A stretch of 36,209 nucleotides of DNA from an uncultured Clostridia bacterium (GTDB lineage Bacteria; Bacillota; Clostridia; Oscillospirales; Acutalibacteraceae): NCBI GenBank assembly GCA_947627055.1, contig CANQUS010000017.1, positions 1 to 36,209 on the forward strand, read 5' to 3'. Both the position numbers and the translations under genes were made by a program. Shown piece after piece: positions 16,501 through 24,834 of the stretch (its first letter is position 1; every line of letters begins with the position of its first letter). The notes beneath the pieces were generated by a model. That model saw only the letters and a list, made by a program, of their open reading frames with translations, made no database searches and had not been told where the DNA came from.

Positions 16501-17926
16501 TATCGACCTTAACTTTTCGGGAGAATATCAGAACAAATCTCATCGCTATACCGAGGAGCTTTTCGGAAAGGAAAATGTTTTTAAAGCCGGCACTATTGCG
16601 ACTGTTGCTGAAAAAACAGCTATAGGCTTTGTTAAAAAATATGCCGATGAAAAGGGTATTACTATGCACCGCGCTGAGGAAATGCGACTTGCTATAGGAT
16701 GTACAGGTGTTCGCCGTACAACAGGTCAGCACCCAGGCGGCATGGTCGTTGTTCCGCGCAGAAACGACGTTTACCAATTCTGTCCCGTACAGCACCCCGC
16801 AAACGACCAAAACTCCGACAGTATTACAACACACTTTGATTTCCATTCCATACATGACACTATATGTAAACTTGATGAGCTTGGACATGATGTTCCGACT
16901 ATTTACCGCTACCTTGAGGATTATACTGGTATCAGTGTTATGGATATTTCCATGAGTGACCCTGATGTCATGTCGCTGTTTACATCGACAAAGGCGCTCG
17001 GCGTCGAACCGGATGATATCGATTCACTGACGGGGACTTTCTCACTTCCTGAGGTCGGCACGAGCTTTGTTCGTCAAATGCTTATCGAAACGCAGCCAAA
17101 GACATTTTCCGACCTTTTGCAGGTATCGGGACTTTCACATGGTACCGATGTTTGGATCGGAAATGCTGCGGAACTTATCAAGCAGGGTGTATGCGATATT
17201 TCACAGGTCATAGGAACTCGTGACAATATTATGGTTTATCTCATGCACAAGGGACTAGAGCCCGATATGGCGTTTAAAATAATGGAGATAGTCCGTAAGG
17301 GCAAGAGCACAAAGCTTCTGACAGAGGAGCATATCAACGCTATGAAGGAGCATGATGTTCCGCAATGGTACATAGACTCGTGCATGAAGATAAAGTATAT
17401 GTTCCCTAAGGCTCACGCCGCCGCTTATATGATAGCGACGCTGCGTCTCGGTTGGTACAAGGTACACCGTCCAAAGGAGTATTACGCCGCGTACTTTACT
17501 GTGAGAAGCGAGGATCTTGACGGGCTTCTCGTCGCACAGGGCAGAGAGGTTGTCAAACGCAGAATGCAGGAAATAAAAATGAAGGGTAAGGAAGCCACTG
17601 CCAAGGATAACGCGGCTTATTCCACATTACAGATTGTAAATGAAATGCAGGCGCGAGGTATTCAGGCGCTTCCCGTTGATATATACAAGTCCGATGCAAG
17701 GAAATTCCTTGTTGAGGGTGACAACATTCGCCTGCCGTTTTCATCATTGCCGGGCGTCGGTGGTGCGGCGGCACAAGGTCTTGCAGACGCGCGTGAAGGC
17801 GGGGAGTTTATGTCGATAGAGGATTTCCGCGAACGTTCCAAGGCATCTAAAACAGCGATAGAACTTCTCCGCAGCGCGGGAGCGTTCGGAGATCTGCCCG
17901 AAAGCAGTCAGATGACGCTGTTCTGA
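13562..17926 (+). CDS. polC: DNA polymerase III alpha subunit, PolC type
   Basis: Main replicative polymerase of low-GC Gram-positives, with built-in 3'-5' proofreading. About 1454 residues, close to the Bacillus protein. In order: N-terminal region; OB fold (~230-325); PHP domain starting VELHLHTNMSAMDG with ITDHG (~345); DEDDh exonuclease inserted at FIVFDLETTGLG (~440) through HHRACDDALML; polymerase core with VGSRGSVGSSFVATMSG; zinc-binding CPKC and CPKCG pairs (~925, ~950); catalytic TPDIDLNFSGEYQ; fingers and C-terminal LPFSSLPGVGG. I favour the TTG at 13562, five bases after GGGTGG; the in-frame GTG at 13553 lies inside that site. Confidence 0.97.
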   Translation: MGTFYGIFSQYLNGLKPSDALSSAEVKNVKIDAKNRILEIDIFLSRLVERNEIFSAEKEIERSALSLERCNICPCFDPSLFGEECYSGLADEVRRRLASINGTLNGSKAVISDGRMTINLTHGGADILLEKKVDKEFQKLIRDEFGINTEVVFDGVTEITADSEIYIEHQKVAEETAKRESITREMDIYEGVMNEAKKRSVPKPAKDIELEVREGESLYPLFITDSPKTIYGSSIKGSPINISQLAPDSGRVVIKGDIFSIDSRDTKDNKKKIITLNITDYTGSTTVKIIDLNAKCAPVLELKKGSAIIVKGDAQYDKYDRELVVMAASISVIGKAKVVDNADKKRVELHLHTNMSAMDGVTDVGDIVQRAYSWGMPAVAITDHGVVQAFPGAMNAADAIASKGGHIKVLYGVEAYFIDDVSTRAVNGEKCEPLSGEFIVFDLETTGLGAAKERITEIGAVRIVDGEIKDSFSMFVNPQKHIPQKITELTGIDDSMVADAPLEDEAIRAFMDFCGDDCVLVAHNAPFDTSFVKAVLSRHNISWCFTSIDTVIMSRSMFPQIKKHKLNNIAEYLKLGDFNHHRACDDALMLAKIFQVMLTKLSENYGAKDISQINSVLSNGDYKSLKYYHQIVLAKNTAGLKNLYRLISKGHLEYFYKKPLLPKSELVKLREGLIVGSACEAGELFRAIVDKRPWDDLKRIASFYDYLEIQPIGNNMFMLENGTCGSVEELQELNKTVVRLGEELSIPVVATCDVHFLDPHHGEFRKILMAGQGYRDADKQTPLYLRTTAEMLKEFEYLGKDKAYEIVVENTNLIADMCDEIRAVPKGNFPPFIPGAEEDLTRITWERAKDTYGDPLPEIVEKRIEKELNSIIKNGFSVLYMTAQKLVANSEAHGYLVGSRGSVGSSFVATMSGISEVNPLAPHYICPKCKNSEFFVNGEVGSGFDLPPKNCPKCGTLYKQDGHDIPFETFLGFKGDKTPDIDLNFSGEYQNKSHRYTEELFGKENVFKAGTIATVAEKTAIGFVKKYADEKGITMHRAEEMRLAIGCTGVRRTTGQHPGGMVVVPRRNDVYQFCPVQHPANDQNSDSITTHFDFHSIHDTICKLDELGHDVPTIYRYLEDYTGISVMDISMSDPDVMSLFTSTKALGVEPDDIDSLTGTFSLPEVGTSFVRQMLIETQPKTFSDLLQVSGLSHGTDVWIGNAAELIKQGVCDISQVIGTRDNIMVYLMHKGLEPDMAFKIMEIVRKGKSTKLLTEEHINAMKEHDVPQWYIDSCMKIKYMFPKAHAAAYMIATLRLGWYKVHRPKEYYAAYFTVRSEDLDGLLVAQGREVVKRRMQEIKMKGKEATAKDNAAYSTLQIVNEMQARGIQALPVDIYKSDARKFLVEGDNIRLPFSSLPGVGGAAAQGLADAREGGEFMSIEDFRERSKASKTAIELLRSAGAFGDLPESSQMTLF

Positions 17927-17961
17927 TTTTAAGTGACGACCAGTGATTTATATTTCTTTAG

Positions 17962-18042
17962 ATTCACATAAAGCACATAGCACTATTGTTGTACTGCGGA
18001 AGTGTCTGCATCTTTTGCTTGTGCCTTGTGTGAATTATTTTT
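17962..18042 (+). terminator. Terminator after polC
   Basis: ATTCACA (17962-17968) pairs with TGTGAAT (18029-18035), and GCACA (17973-17977) with TGTGC (18020-18024). A T-run follows at 18037-18042, just ahead of the his promoter. The loop is long, so confidence is moderate. Confidence 0.5.
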
Positions 18043-18051
18043 GTAAATTGG

Positions 18052-18080
18052 TTGACAAACCATGTTTTGTATGTTATCTT
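18052..18080 (+). promoter_or_regulatory. Promoter of the histidine operon
   Basis: TTGACA (18052-18057) and TATCTT (18075-18080), 17-base spacer, 57 bases upstream of hisZ. It is followed immediately by a palindrome at the expected start point. Confidence 0.75.
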
Positions 18081-18089
18081 ATTATTACA

Positions 18090-18101
18090 TTAGCACGCTA
18101 A
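18090..18101. promoter_or_regulatory. Putative operator of the histidine operon
   Basis: TTAGC-AC-GCTAA is a perfect 5+5 palindrome with a 2-base centre, lying about 10 bases after the -10 box, where a bound repressor would block initiation. Firmicutes his genes are thought to be controlled by a TrpR-related HisR (YerC/YecD family). Assignment of this site to that regulator is my inference. Confidence 0.55.
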
Positions 18102-18136
18102 AGTGGACTGCGCAAGAATTGAGATGAGGTCATATT

Positions 18137-19333
18137 ATGAAAAATTACAGCAAAATTACTCCCGAGGGCACAAAGGACTTTTTGTTCGAGGAGTGTCTCT
18201 CGACGAGAACTGTTTCACATATTCTCAGTGAGGTATTCACCAAAAGAGGCTTTCATGAGGTGCTCACCCCAGGTATAGAATTTTATGATGTGTTTTCAAA
18301 CCCTGCGGCGGCGATCCCGCAGGAAAATATGTTTAAGCTCAGTGATTTAAAGGGCAGACTTATGGTCTTGCGTCCCGATTCGACGCTGCCTATCGCGAGA
18401 ATGGCGGCTACAAGACTGCAAAACGAGGTGCTCCCTATACGCCTTTACTATAATCAGCGCGTATACAGAAGCAACCGGGGTTTAACCGGCAAGAGCAATG
18501 AGGTCATGCAGACGGGCATAGAGCTTCTCGGGGCATCGGGCAAAAGGGCTGATATTGAGATCATAACTACCGCGATAGAGGCTCTTGCGAAGTGTGTGCC
18601 CGACTTTAGAATTGAACTCGGTCATGCGGCGTTTTTCAAGTCGCTTGTTAAAAAGCTGCCCGTAACGGAAAATCAGCGTGAGGATATACGCGGCTTTATA
18701 GAATCGAAAAACTATTCCGCGCTCAACACACTGCTGGATAGTCTTGAGCAGACAACGGCTGTAGCCGCAATCAGGAGACTTCCCCGTCTTTTCGGCGGCG
18801 AGGAGGTACTTGAGGAAGCGTATGGGCTTTTTGACGATGAGGACGTACTTCGTCCGCTTGAATATCTAAAAGAGATATATCATTCGCTTACCACGTTCGG
18901 ACTGGGTGAAAGACTTATGATAGACCTCGGACTTGTACAAAGGAATGATTACTACAGCGACATAGTTTTCTCAGGATACGTCGAGGGTTCCGGAGAGCCT
19001 GTTCTCATCGGCGGAAGATACGATCGGCTTCTCGATATATTCGGCTCGCCAATGGCGGCAAGCGGCTTCGGGATCAATGCTGACGCCCTTGCTAAGGTCA
19101 TGCTCTCAAGGGGACAGATAGCACTGAAACGCTCTCCGGATGTACTTGTACACGGTGACGATTCCTTTGAGGTCAAGTCTATAAAGCACTGCGAATCGCT
19201 GACGCAGAGCGGTCTTGTATGCGAAAACAGCGTATGCTCAGCACGGGAAACCGCAATTGAATACGCAAGGAAAAAGGGGATAGCGAGAGTTGACTTCGTG
19301 AGTGAAAATATTGAAACGGTGATCCTTGATTGA
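18137..19333 (+). CDS. hisZ: ATP phosphoribosyltransferase regulatory subunit
   Basis: A histidyl-tRNA-synthetase-like paralogue that lacks tRNA charging and activates short-form HisG. The class II synthetase core is visible: TPEGTKDFLFEE at the start, motif 2-like LPIRLYYNQRVYRS, and the late segment IGGRYDRLLDIFGSPMAASG. At 398 residues it is shorter than HisRS, and the usual tRNA anticodon-binding domain is absent. It is the first gene of the operon and directly precedes the short HisG it must partner. Ribosome binding site GATGAGG. Confidence 0.95.
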   Translation: MKNYSKITPEGTKDFLFEECLSTRTVSHILSEVFTKRGFHEVLTPGIEFYDVFSNPAAAIPQENMFKLSDLKGRLMVLRPDSTLPIARMAATRLQNEVLPIRLYYNQRVYRSNRGLTGKSNEVMQTGIELLGASGKRADIEIITTAIEALAKCVPDFRIELGHAAFFKSLVKKLPVTENQREDIRGFIESKNYSALNTLLDSLEQTTAVAAIRRLPRLFGGEEVLEEAYGLFDDEDVLRPLEYLKEIYHSLTTFGLGERLMIDLGLVQRNDYYSDIVFSGYVEGSGEPVLIGGRYDRLLDIFGSPMAASGFGINADALAKVMLSRGQIALKRSPDVLVHGDDSFEVKSIKHCESLTQSGLVCENSVCSARETAIEYARKKGIARVDFVSENIETVILD

Positions 19334-19416
19334 TATTGTGTATGAACGGGATAATTTCATAAACATTGTTTATCCGTATTACAGTATGTTTACTCCCATG
19401 GAAAGGAATTATTATA

Positions 19417-20067
19417 ATGAAACCATTGAGAATGGCCCTTACTAAGGGCAGACTTGAAAAGGATACAGTCGGCCTGCTTGAAGCGGCGGGCTATGACTGC
19501 ACCGCCGTACATGAAAAGGGCAGGAAGCTGATCCTGCCTATAGGCAGCGGCGAGATAGAGGTTGTCCTCGCTAAGGCAGCAGACGTCATAACATACGTTG
19601 AGCACGGCGTGTGCGACCTGGGTGTTGTCGGCAAGGATACTATCATGGAAAACGGAACGAGCTTTTTTGAGATACTCGATCTCGGGTTCGGGAAATGCCG
19701 CTTTGCTCTCGCGAGTAAGGGAGGCAGAACTGCCAGCGAATTTTTCTCTGGACACAGCGAAAAGACAATAGCTACAAAATATCCCAATGTCGCGAGAAAC
19801 TTTTTTGAGGGCAAGGGTATGGATATAAGGATAATTAAAATCGAGGGCTCGGTGGAGCTTGCGCCGCTCCTCGGTCTTGCGGACGCTATTGTAGATATAG
19901 TCGAGACAGGCTCTACGCTTCGCGAAAACGGGCTTGTTATAGTTGAGGACAATATCGCGCCCATTTCGGCAAGACTTATTGCAAACATAGCAAGCCTTAA
20001 GCTCAGAAAGAATGAAATAGAAGCCCTTGCGCAAAAAATGGAAGAGGAAAGGAGAAGATCCTCATGA
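19417..20067 (+). CDS. hisG: ATP phosphoribosyltransferase, short form
   Basis: First committed step of histidine synthesis: joins ATP and PRPP. 216 residues, the short form without the regulatory ACT-like domain, consistent with the adjacent hisZ. Motifs: [39 protein letters not shown] and the PRPP loop [18 protein letters not shown]. The ATG at 19417 follows AAAGGAA at the right distance. The frame extends upstream but has no better start. It overlaps hisD by four bases. Confidence 0.97.
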   Translation: MKPLRMALTKGRLEKDTVGLLEAAGYDCTAVHEKGRKLILPIGSGEIEVVLAKAADVITYVEHGVCDLGVVGKDTIMENGTSFFEILDLGFGKCRFALASKGGRTASEFFSGHSEKTIATKYPNVARNFFEGKGMDIRIIKIEGSVELAPLLGLADAIVDIVETGSTLRENGLVIVEDNIAPISARLIANIASLKLRKNEIEALAQKMEEERRRSS

Positions 20068-21353
20068 TAAGAAAGATTATGGCAGATGGCATTCAGGAAA
20101 CGGAGTTTCTTGCAAGGCTGAGAGAGAGAAACCTGCGTACAAATAAGGACGTTACTGAAACGGTCAGCGCTATTATTGATAACGTTATGAAAAACGGTGA
20201 TGATGCCGTCCGTGAATATACAATTAAATTTGACGGCAAGGCTCCCGAAAATTTTGAGGTTCCGCATGAGGAGCTTACCGCGCTTACAGCAGAATGCGAT
20301 CCCGAGTTTATCGCGACTCTAAAAAGGGCTGCCGACAATATTCGCAGCTTCCACGAGAAACAAAAACAGCAAAGCTGGCTCACAACTAAGGATAACGGTG
20401 TTATCTTGGGACAGCGTGTGCGAGGCTTACAGCGTGTCGGACTTTATGTGCCGGGCGGTACGGCGGCATATCCGTCGTCCGTTCTTATGAACGCGATACC
20501 CGCTAAAATCGCGGGTGTTTCCGAGCTTGTTATGGTGACGCCTCCCGGCAGGGACGGCAGACCGAATCCGGATATTATGGCTGCCGCTGCTGTGGCGGGA
20601 GTTGACAGAGTGTTTCTCATGGGCGGCGCACAGGCTGTCGCGGCTCTTGCGTTCGGCACACAGTCAGTTCCCAAGGTAGATAAGATAGTCGGTCCCGGAA
20701 ATATCTTTGTAGCAACGGCTAAAAAGCTGCTCTACGGTACTGTTGATATAGATATGATAGCAGGGCCGAGCGAGATCCTTGTTATAGCTGACGAAAGCGC
20801 AAACCCGAAATTCCTCGCCGCCGACCTTATGAGTCAGGCTGAGCATGACAAGATGGCTTCGTCGATTTTGCTGACAACATCGGAGAAGCTTGCGGACGAA
20901 ACTATAAAGGAGATTTACAGACAGATCGAGACGCTTACCCGCCGAGATATAATTGAAAAATCACTTGATGATTTCGGTGTGATAATTGTTTGTGACAATA
21001 CTGACAGGTCTGTCGAGCTTGCAAATGAGCTTGCTCCCGAACACCTTGAGGTTTGCTGTGAGAATCCGATGGAGTATATCGGCAGGCTTGACAACGCTGG
21101 CTCGATATTCCTTGGCAACTATTCGCCTGAACCGCTCGGTGATTATTTTGCGGGACCTAACCACGTCCTTCCGACATCGGGAACGGCGCGCTTTTTCTCT
21201 CCGCTCTCTGTAGACGCGTTCATTAAAAAGTCGAGCTTTATATACTATACTGAGGAAGCGCTCAAGGCAGACAGTGAGGACATTATCCGCTTTGCCGACA
21301 CAGAGGGACTTACCGCACACGCAAACTCGATAATAGTCAGAAACGAACAATAA
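20064..21353 (+). CDS. hisD: Histidinol dehydrogenase
   Basis: Zinc- and NAD-dependent enzyme for the last two oxidations, histidinol to histidine. 429 residues. Signatures include [56 protein letters not shown] and the catalytic/zinc region [22 protein letters not shown] within hisG provides its ribosome binding site, and the ATGA overlap couples the two genes. Confidence 0.97.
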   Translation: MIRKIMADGIQETEFLARLRERNLRTNKDVTETVSAIIDNVMKNGDDAVREYTIKFDGKAPENFEVPHEELTALTAECDPEFIATLKRAADNIRSFHEKQKQQSWLTTKDNGVILGQRVRGLQRVGLYVPGGTAAYPSSVLMNAIPAKIAGVSELVMVTPPGRDGRPNPDIMAAAAVAGVDRVFLMGGAQAVAALAFGTQSVPKVDKIVGPGNIFVATAKKLLYGTVDIDMIAGPSEILVIADESANPKFLAADLMSQAEHDKMASSILLTTSEKLADETIKEIYRQIETLTRRDIIEKSLDDFGVIIVCDNTDRSVELANELAPEHLEVCCENPMEYIGRLDNAGSIFLGNYSPEPLGDYFAGPNHVLPTSGTARFFSPLSVDAFIKKSSFIYYTEEALKADSEDIIRFADTEGLTAHANSIIVRNEQ

Positions 21354-21374
21354 ACTTAAAAGGAATGGTAGAAA

Positions 21375-22451
21375 ATGTCATATATTCTCTGTGACAAGGT
21401 TCGCTCGCTTGAACCATACGAGCCTGTCAGCGGAACGTACAATATCCGTCTTGATGCAAACGAGTCATGCTTTTCACTTTCCGATGAAATTAAAGAGGAG
21501 ATAGTTAGAGCAATCGATGGTATTCAGTTTAACCGTTATCCTGATTCGACGGCCTCGGAGCTTATAAATGTCTTTGCTGACTATTATGGGCTTTCACCTG
21601 ACTTTGTTACGGCGGGGAACGGCTCCGATGAGCTTATTTCCCTCATTATATATACGATGATTGATGATAATGGCAAGGTACTAACCGTCAGTCCCGATTT
21701 TTCTATGTACGGCTTTTACGCCTTGACAGGCGGTCATAAGGTCATAACGGTGGAAAATAATAATGATCTGACGTTGAATGTTGATGCGATCATTAAAAAA
21801 GCAGACGAAGAAAACGTAGCTCTTATAATATTTTCAAATCCATGCAACCCAACAGGCTCGGGAGCTTCAAGGGAGGAAATAAGAAGGCTGATTACAAGCG
21901 TCAATGCTATGGTGGTTCTTGACGAGGCATATATGGACTTTTGGGATCAGTCTTTGCTGAGCGAGGTGAGCAGGTACGATAACCTGATCATACTGAAAAC
22001 AGCCTCAAAGGCTGTCGGCTCGGCGGCGATACGTTTGGGCTTTGCTGTCGCGAATAAAACGATAACGAAAGCCCTTAGAAGTGTTAAAGCCCCATATAAT
22101 GTAAATTCAATTTCACAGGCTGTTGGAACAGTAATATATAAAAACAAGGAAATTTTAGAAAAAAACAGAAAAAGTCTTATTTTGTTAACAAATTCGCTGT
22201 ATAATGAGCTTACGGCGATAAATGAAAGGTACAGCGCCGATCTTACGATATATCCGACCTGCACAAACTTTGTCTACATAAAGACGGATATGGCGCGAGA
22301 GATCACAAGCTTTTTTGCCGATAACAGCATTGCCGTTCGAAACTTTAAGGATGGGCATATAAGGATCTCAACCGGAACGGAGCAGGAAAACGAAATTCTG
22401 CTCAATACGTTGGAAAGATTCTTTAAAACAAAAATCCCAACTGAACAGTAA
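21375..22451 (+). CDS. hisC: Histidinol-phosphate aminotransferase
   Basis: PLP enzyme that transfers an amino group to imidazole acetol phosphate. 358 residues, fold type I. NPCNPTGSG and VVLDEAYMDF (PLP aspartate) precede LKTASKAVGSAAIRLGFAV, which carries the PLP lysine and the phosphate-binding arginine. AAAGGAATGG is upstream of the ATG, 21 bases after hisD. Confidence 0.95.
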   Translation: MSYILCDKVRSLEPYEPVSGTYNIRLDANESCFSLSDEIKEEIVRAIDGIQFNRYPDSTASELINVFADYYGLSPDFVTAGNGSDELISLIIYTMIDDNGKVLTVSPDFSMYGFYALTGGHKVITVENNNDLTLNVDAIIKKADEENVALIIFSNPCNPTGSGASREEIRRLITSVNAMVVLDEAYMDFWDQSLLSEVSRYDNLIILKTASKAVGSAAIRLGFAVANKTITKALRSVKAPYNVNSISQAVGTVIYKNKEILEKNRKSLILLTNSLYNELTAINERYSADLTIYPTCTNFVYIKTDMAREITSFFADNSIAVRNFKDGHIRISTGTEQENEILLNTLERFFKTKIPTEQ

Positions 22452-22467
22452 AGGAGCTTTCTTAAAT

Positions 22468-23043
22468 ATGAGAAGTGCAAGGCTCGAAAGAGTAACGAAG
22501 GAAACAAGCATTGCCGTCTCACTTGATCTCGATGGCGGAGATGTTAATGTAAATACAGGCATAGGTTTTTTTGACCATATGCTGACGGCGTTCGGCGTTC
22601 ATGGCGGCTTTGGTCTTGAGGTGATCACAAAGGGCGACCTTGAGGTTGACTGCCACCACACTGTCGAGGATACAGCGATAGTCCTTGGAAAGGCGTTAGG
22701 AGCTGCTCTCGGTGATAAGTCCGGCATAGCCCGTTACGGTTCATTCTATGTTCCGATGGATGAGTCGCTTGCTTTTTGCTCTCTTGATATAAGCGGAAGG
22801 CCGTTCCTTGTCTTTGACGCTGAGTTCAAGGAAGAAAAAATAGGCGGCTATGATTCCTGCATGACTGAGGAATTTATGCGCGCTCTCGCGTTTAACTCGG
22901 GGATAACGCTTCATATTAAATTGTTTTACGGGACAAACTCGCATCACGCGACCGAGGGAATATACAAGGCTGTTGCTCACGCGCTTGCTGCCGCCGTCAA
23001 GGAGACAGGGGAGGGTACGCTTTCGACAAAGGGTGTTTTATAA
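22468..23043 (+). CDS. hisB: Imidazoleglycerol-phosphate dehydratase
   Basis: Manganese-dependent dehydratase. Standard monofunctional 191 residues. Metal-binding motifs: FFDHMLTAFGVHGGF, DCHHTVEDTAIVLG and TNSHHATEGIYKA. Good ribosome binding site AAAGGAG. In most operons hisH would follow. Here a 179-base non-coding gap precedes hisA. Confidence 0.97.
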   Translation: MRSARLERVTKETSIAVSLDLDGGDVNVNTGIGFFDHMLTAFGVHGGFGLEVITKGDLEVDCHHTVEDTAIVLGKALGAALGDKSGIARYGSFYVPMDESLAFCSLDISGRPFLVFDAEFKEEKIGGYDSCMTEEFMRALAFNSGITLHIKLFYGTNSHHATEGIYKAVAHALAAAVKETGEGTLSTKGVL

Positions 23044-23169
23044 CTTGATTAAGCTCTAAAATAACGATAAAAATGTATGATGATTCAGCACGCCAGAGCT
23101 TTGCTGACTATGTGAATGGCAAAAAACATATTAAAAAATATATGAATATTTTAACTATAGTGCTTTATT

Positions 23170-23201
23170 GGTGATCCGCACAGCTTGACTATGCGGATAC
23201 C
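23170..23201 (+). other. Hairpin in the hisB-hisA gap
   Basis: ATCCGCA (23174-23180) pairs with TGCGGAT (23192-23198), and the flanking GGTG/ACC adds pairs. No T-run follows, so it is not a terminator. The rest of 23044-23222 is AT-rich without an ORF or any trace of hisH or hisF that I can recognise. Confidence 0.45.
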
Positions 23202-23222
23202 TATAGAAAGGAATGACTATAA

Positions 23223-23972
23223 ATGATCGTTTTACCTGCTATTGATATTAAGGACGGCACTTGTGTGCGTCTTTTTAAAGGAGACTTTTCCACCGCTTAT
23301 AAGGTTGCGGAGGACGCCGTTGAAACCGCGAAGGGCTTTGCCGAGCAGGGCGCGACATGGATGCATATGGTTGATCTTGACGGCGCTAAGGACGGCGAAA
23401 GAAAAAATTCCGACGTTATACTGAATGTACGCAAAAATACCTCGTTGAAAATCGAGGTCGGCGGCGGTATTCGTGATATGGCATCTGTCGAGTATTACCT
23501 GAATAACGGAATCGACAGGGTTATTCTTGGCTCGGCGGCTGTCAAGAATCCTGAATTTGTCAAGACTGCTGTCGATGAATACGGTATGAAGATTGCCGTT
23601 GGGATCGATGCTATCAACGGCATGGTTTCGGCAGAGGGCTGGACTGATACATCAGAAATCAAGTTTACAGAGCTTGCTAAGCGAATGGAGCAAATAGGTA
23701 TCTCGTGCATTATTTTTACGGATATTTCTAAGGATGGTATGCTTTCGGGTCCTAACTTAAATCAGCTTGATGAGCTTAAAGCCGCTGTTTCGTGCAGGAT
23801 AATTGCTTCGGGAGGGGTTTCAAATCTCAAGGATATTGTCAATCTTACCGACCTCAACATTTACGGCGCGATCTGCGGAAAGTCTATTTATGCCGGAACT
23901 CTCGACCTCAAGGCTGCGTTGAACGTAGCTCATGCTGCTGAAAGAAAGGGAAAGGGAGCAAGCTATGAGTAA
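23223..23972 (+). CDS. hisA: ProFAR isomerase (HisA)
   Basis: Converts ProFAR to PRFAR in an Amadori rearrangement. 249-residue phosphate-binding TIM barrel beginning [35 protein letters not shown], the second catalytic aspartate in [14 protein letters not shown], and ASGGVSN follow. It is HisA rather than the HisF paralogue because of PAIDIKDG and [10 protein letters not shown]. The last eight bases overlap hisI. Confidence 0.95.
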   Translation: MIVLPAIDIKDGTCVRLFKGDFSTAYKVAEDAVETAKGFAEQGATWMHMVDLDGAKDGERKNSDVILNVRKNTSLKIEVGGGIRDMASVEYYLNNGIDRVILGSAAVKNPEFVKTAVDEYGMKIAVGIDAINGMVSAEGWTDTSEIKFTELAKRMEQIGISCIIFTDISKDGMLSGPNLNQLDELKAAVSCRIIASGGVSNLKDIVNLTDLNIYGAICGKSIYAGTLDLKAALNVAHAAERKGKGASYE

Positions 23973-24312
23973 AAACGATTTTGATTTTATTGATGATTAC
24001 TTTCAAAAGTCAGAGCTTATTCCCGCGATTATACAGGAAACGGATACTGGGGAAGTCCTCATGCTCGCGTATATGAACCGAGAATCGATGCGAAAGACCT
24101 TTGAAACAGGTTATACATGGTTTTACAGCCGCTCAAGGCAGGAGCTTTGGAATAAGGGAGCGACGTCCGGACATCTTCAAAGGGTCATCTCGATAAAGGG
24201 CGACTGCGATAAGGATACGCTTCTTGTGACTGTCGAGCAGACAGGAGCGGCATGCCATACAGGCAGTCATAGCTGCTTTTTTAATGAGTTGTCGTCATAC
24301 TTGCAAAAATAA
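23965..24312 (+). CDS. hisI: Phosphoribosyl-AMP cyclohydrolase
   Basis: Opens the adenine ring of PR-AMP. 115 residues, cyclohydrolase domain only. [20 protein letters not shown] and [15 protein letters not shown] are typical. Metal ligands are in GDCDKDTLL and [14 protein letters not shown]. The ATG at 23965 follows AAAGGGAG within hisA. The pyrophosphatase is a separate gene (hisE), unlike the hisIE fusion of many bacteria. Confidence 0.96.
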   Translation: MSKNDFDFIDDYFQKSELIPAIIQETDTGEVLMLAYMNRESMRKTFETGYTWFYSRSRQELWNKGATSGHLQRVISIKGDCDKDTLLVTVEQTGAACHTGSHSCFFNELSSYLQK

Positions 24313-24343
24313 ATTTTAGCTTATGGATTGAGAGGTACATAAA

Positions 24344-24673
24344 ATGACAAACGATACATTAAAGGCTCTTTATAATACGATCATTGACAGAAAGCAAAAT
24401 CCGCAGGAGGGATCATATACCTGCTATCTTTTTGACAAGGGTTTGGACAAAATACTAAAAAAGGTCGGTGAGGAATGCAGTGAAACTATTATAGCCGCGA
24501 AAAACGGCGATAACTCCGAAACCGTCCTTGAAATTTCAGACCTTATATATCACCTTTTTGTTATGATGGTCAACGAGGGAATAACCGTTGAGGATGTCAT
24601 GACTGAGCTTGATAAGCGCAGTAATAAGACGGGCAACCTAAAGCAATTTCATCAGGTGGATAAGAATACATGA
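24344..24673 (+). CDS. hisE: Phosphoribosyl-ATP pyrophosphatase
   Basis: Removes pyrophosphate from PR-ATP, the second step of the pathway. The 109-residue all-alpha MazG-like fold has the metal-binding acidic motif KKVGEECSETIIAAKN and EISDLIYHLFVMM. GAGAGGT precedes the ATG. It is the last gene of the operon. Confidence 0.95.
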   Translation: MTNDTLKALYNTIIDRKQNPQEGSYTCYLFDKGLDKILKKVGEECSETIIAAKNGDNSETVLEISDLIYHLFVMMVNEGITVEDVMTELDKRSNKTGNLKQFHQVDKNT

Positions 24674-24688
24674 GGTTAGACAAAGTAA

Positions 24689-24727
24689 GCCGCATATCGA
24701 CAAGGCGCGATGGGCGGCATTTCTTTT
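24689..24727 (+). terminator. Terminator of the histidine operon
   Basis: GCCGC (24689-24693) pairs with GCGGC (24714-24718), followed by ATTTCTTTTT. The stem is short with a 20-base loop. Just downstream AAACCTA-TTA-TAGGTTT (24729-24746) is a second perfect 7-bp hairpin that could contribute. Confidence 0.45.
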
Positions 24728-24834
24728 TGAAACCTATTATAGGTTTAATAAAAATGGCTTGTCAAAAGGAAAGCGGCTCGGCGCGTTGAGGAGCGAATTT
24801 AAATTCAACGGCATAGCTTCAAGGAGGAGCATAT

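Noticed and set aside
15665-16888. Long open frame (about 400 codons) on the minus strand inside polC
   Set aside because: It lies wholly within the conserved polymerase sequence, has no ribosome binding site and a composition that mirrors polC codons. It is an antisense shadow.
23044-23222. Remnant of hisH in the gap between hisB and hisA
   Set aside because: I find no glutamine-amidotransferase motif such as GVCLG or the HxE end in any frame; the gap is AT-rich and too short.
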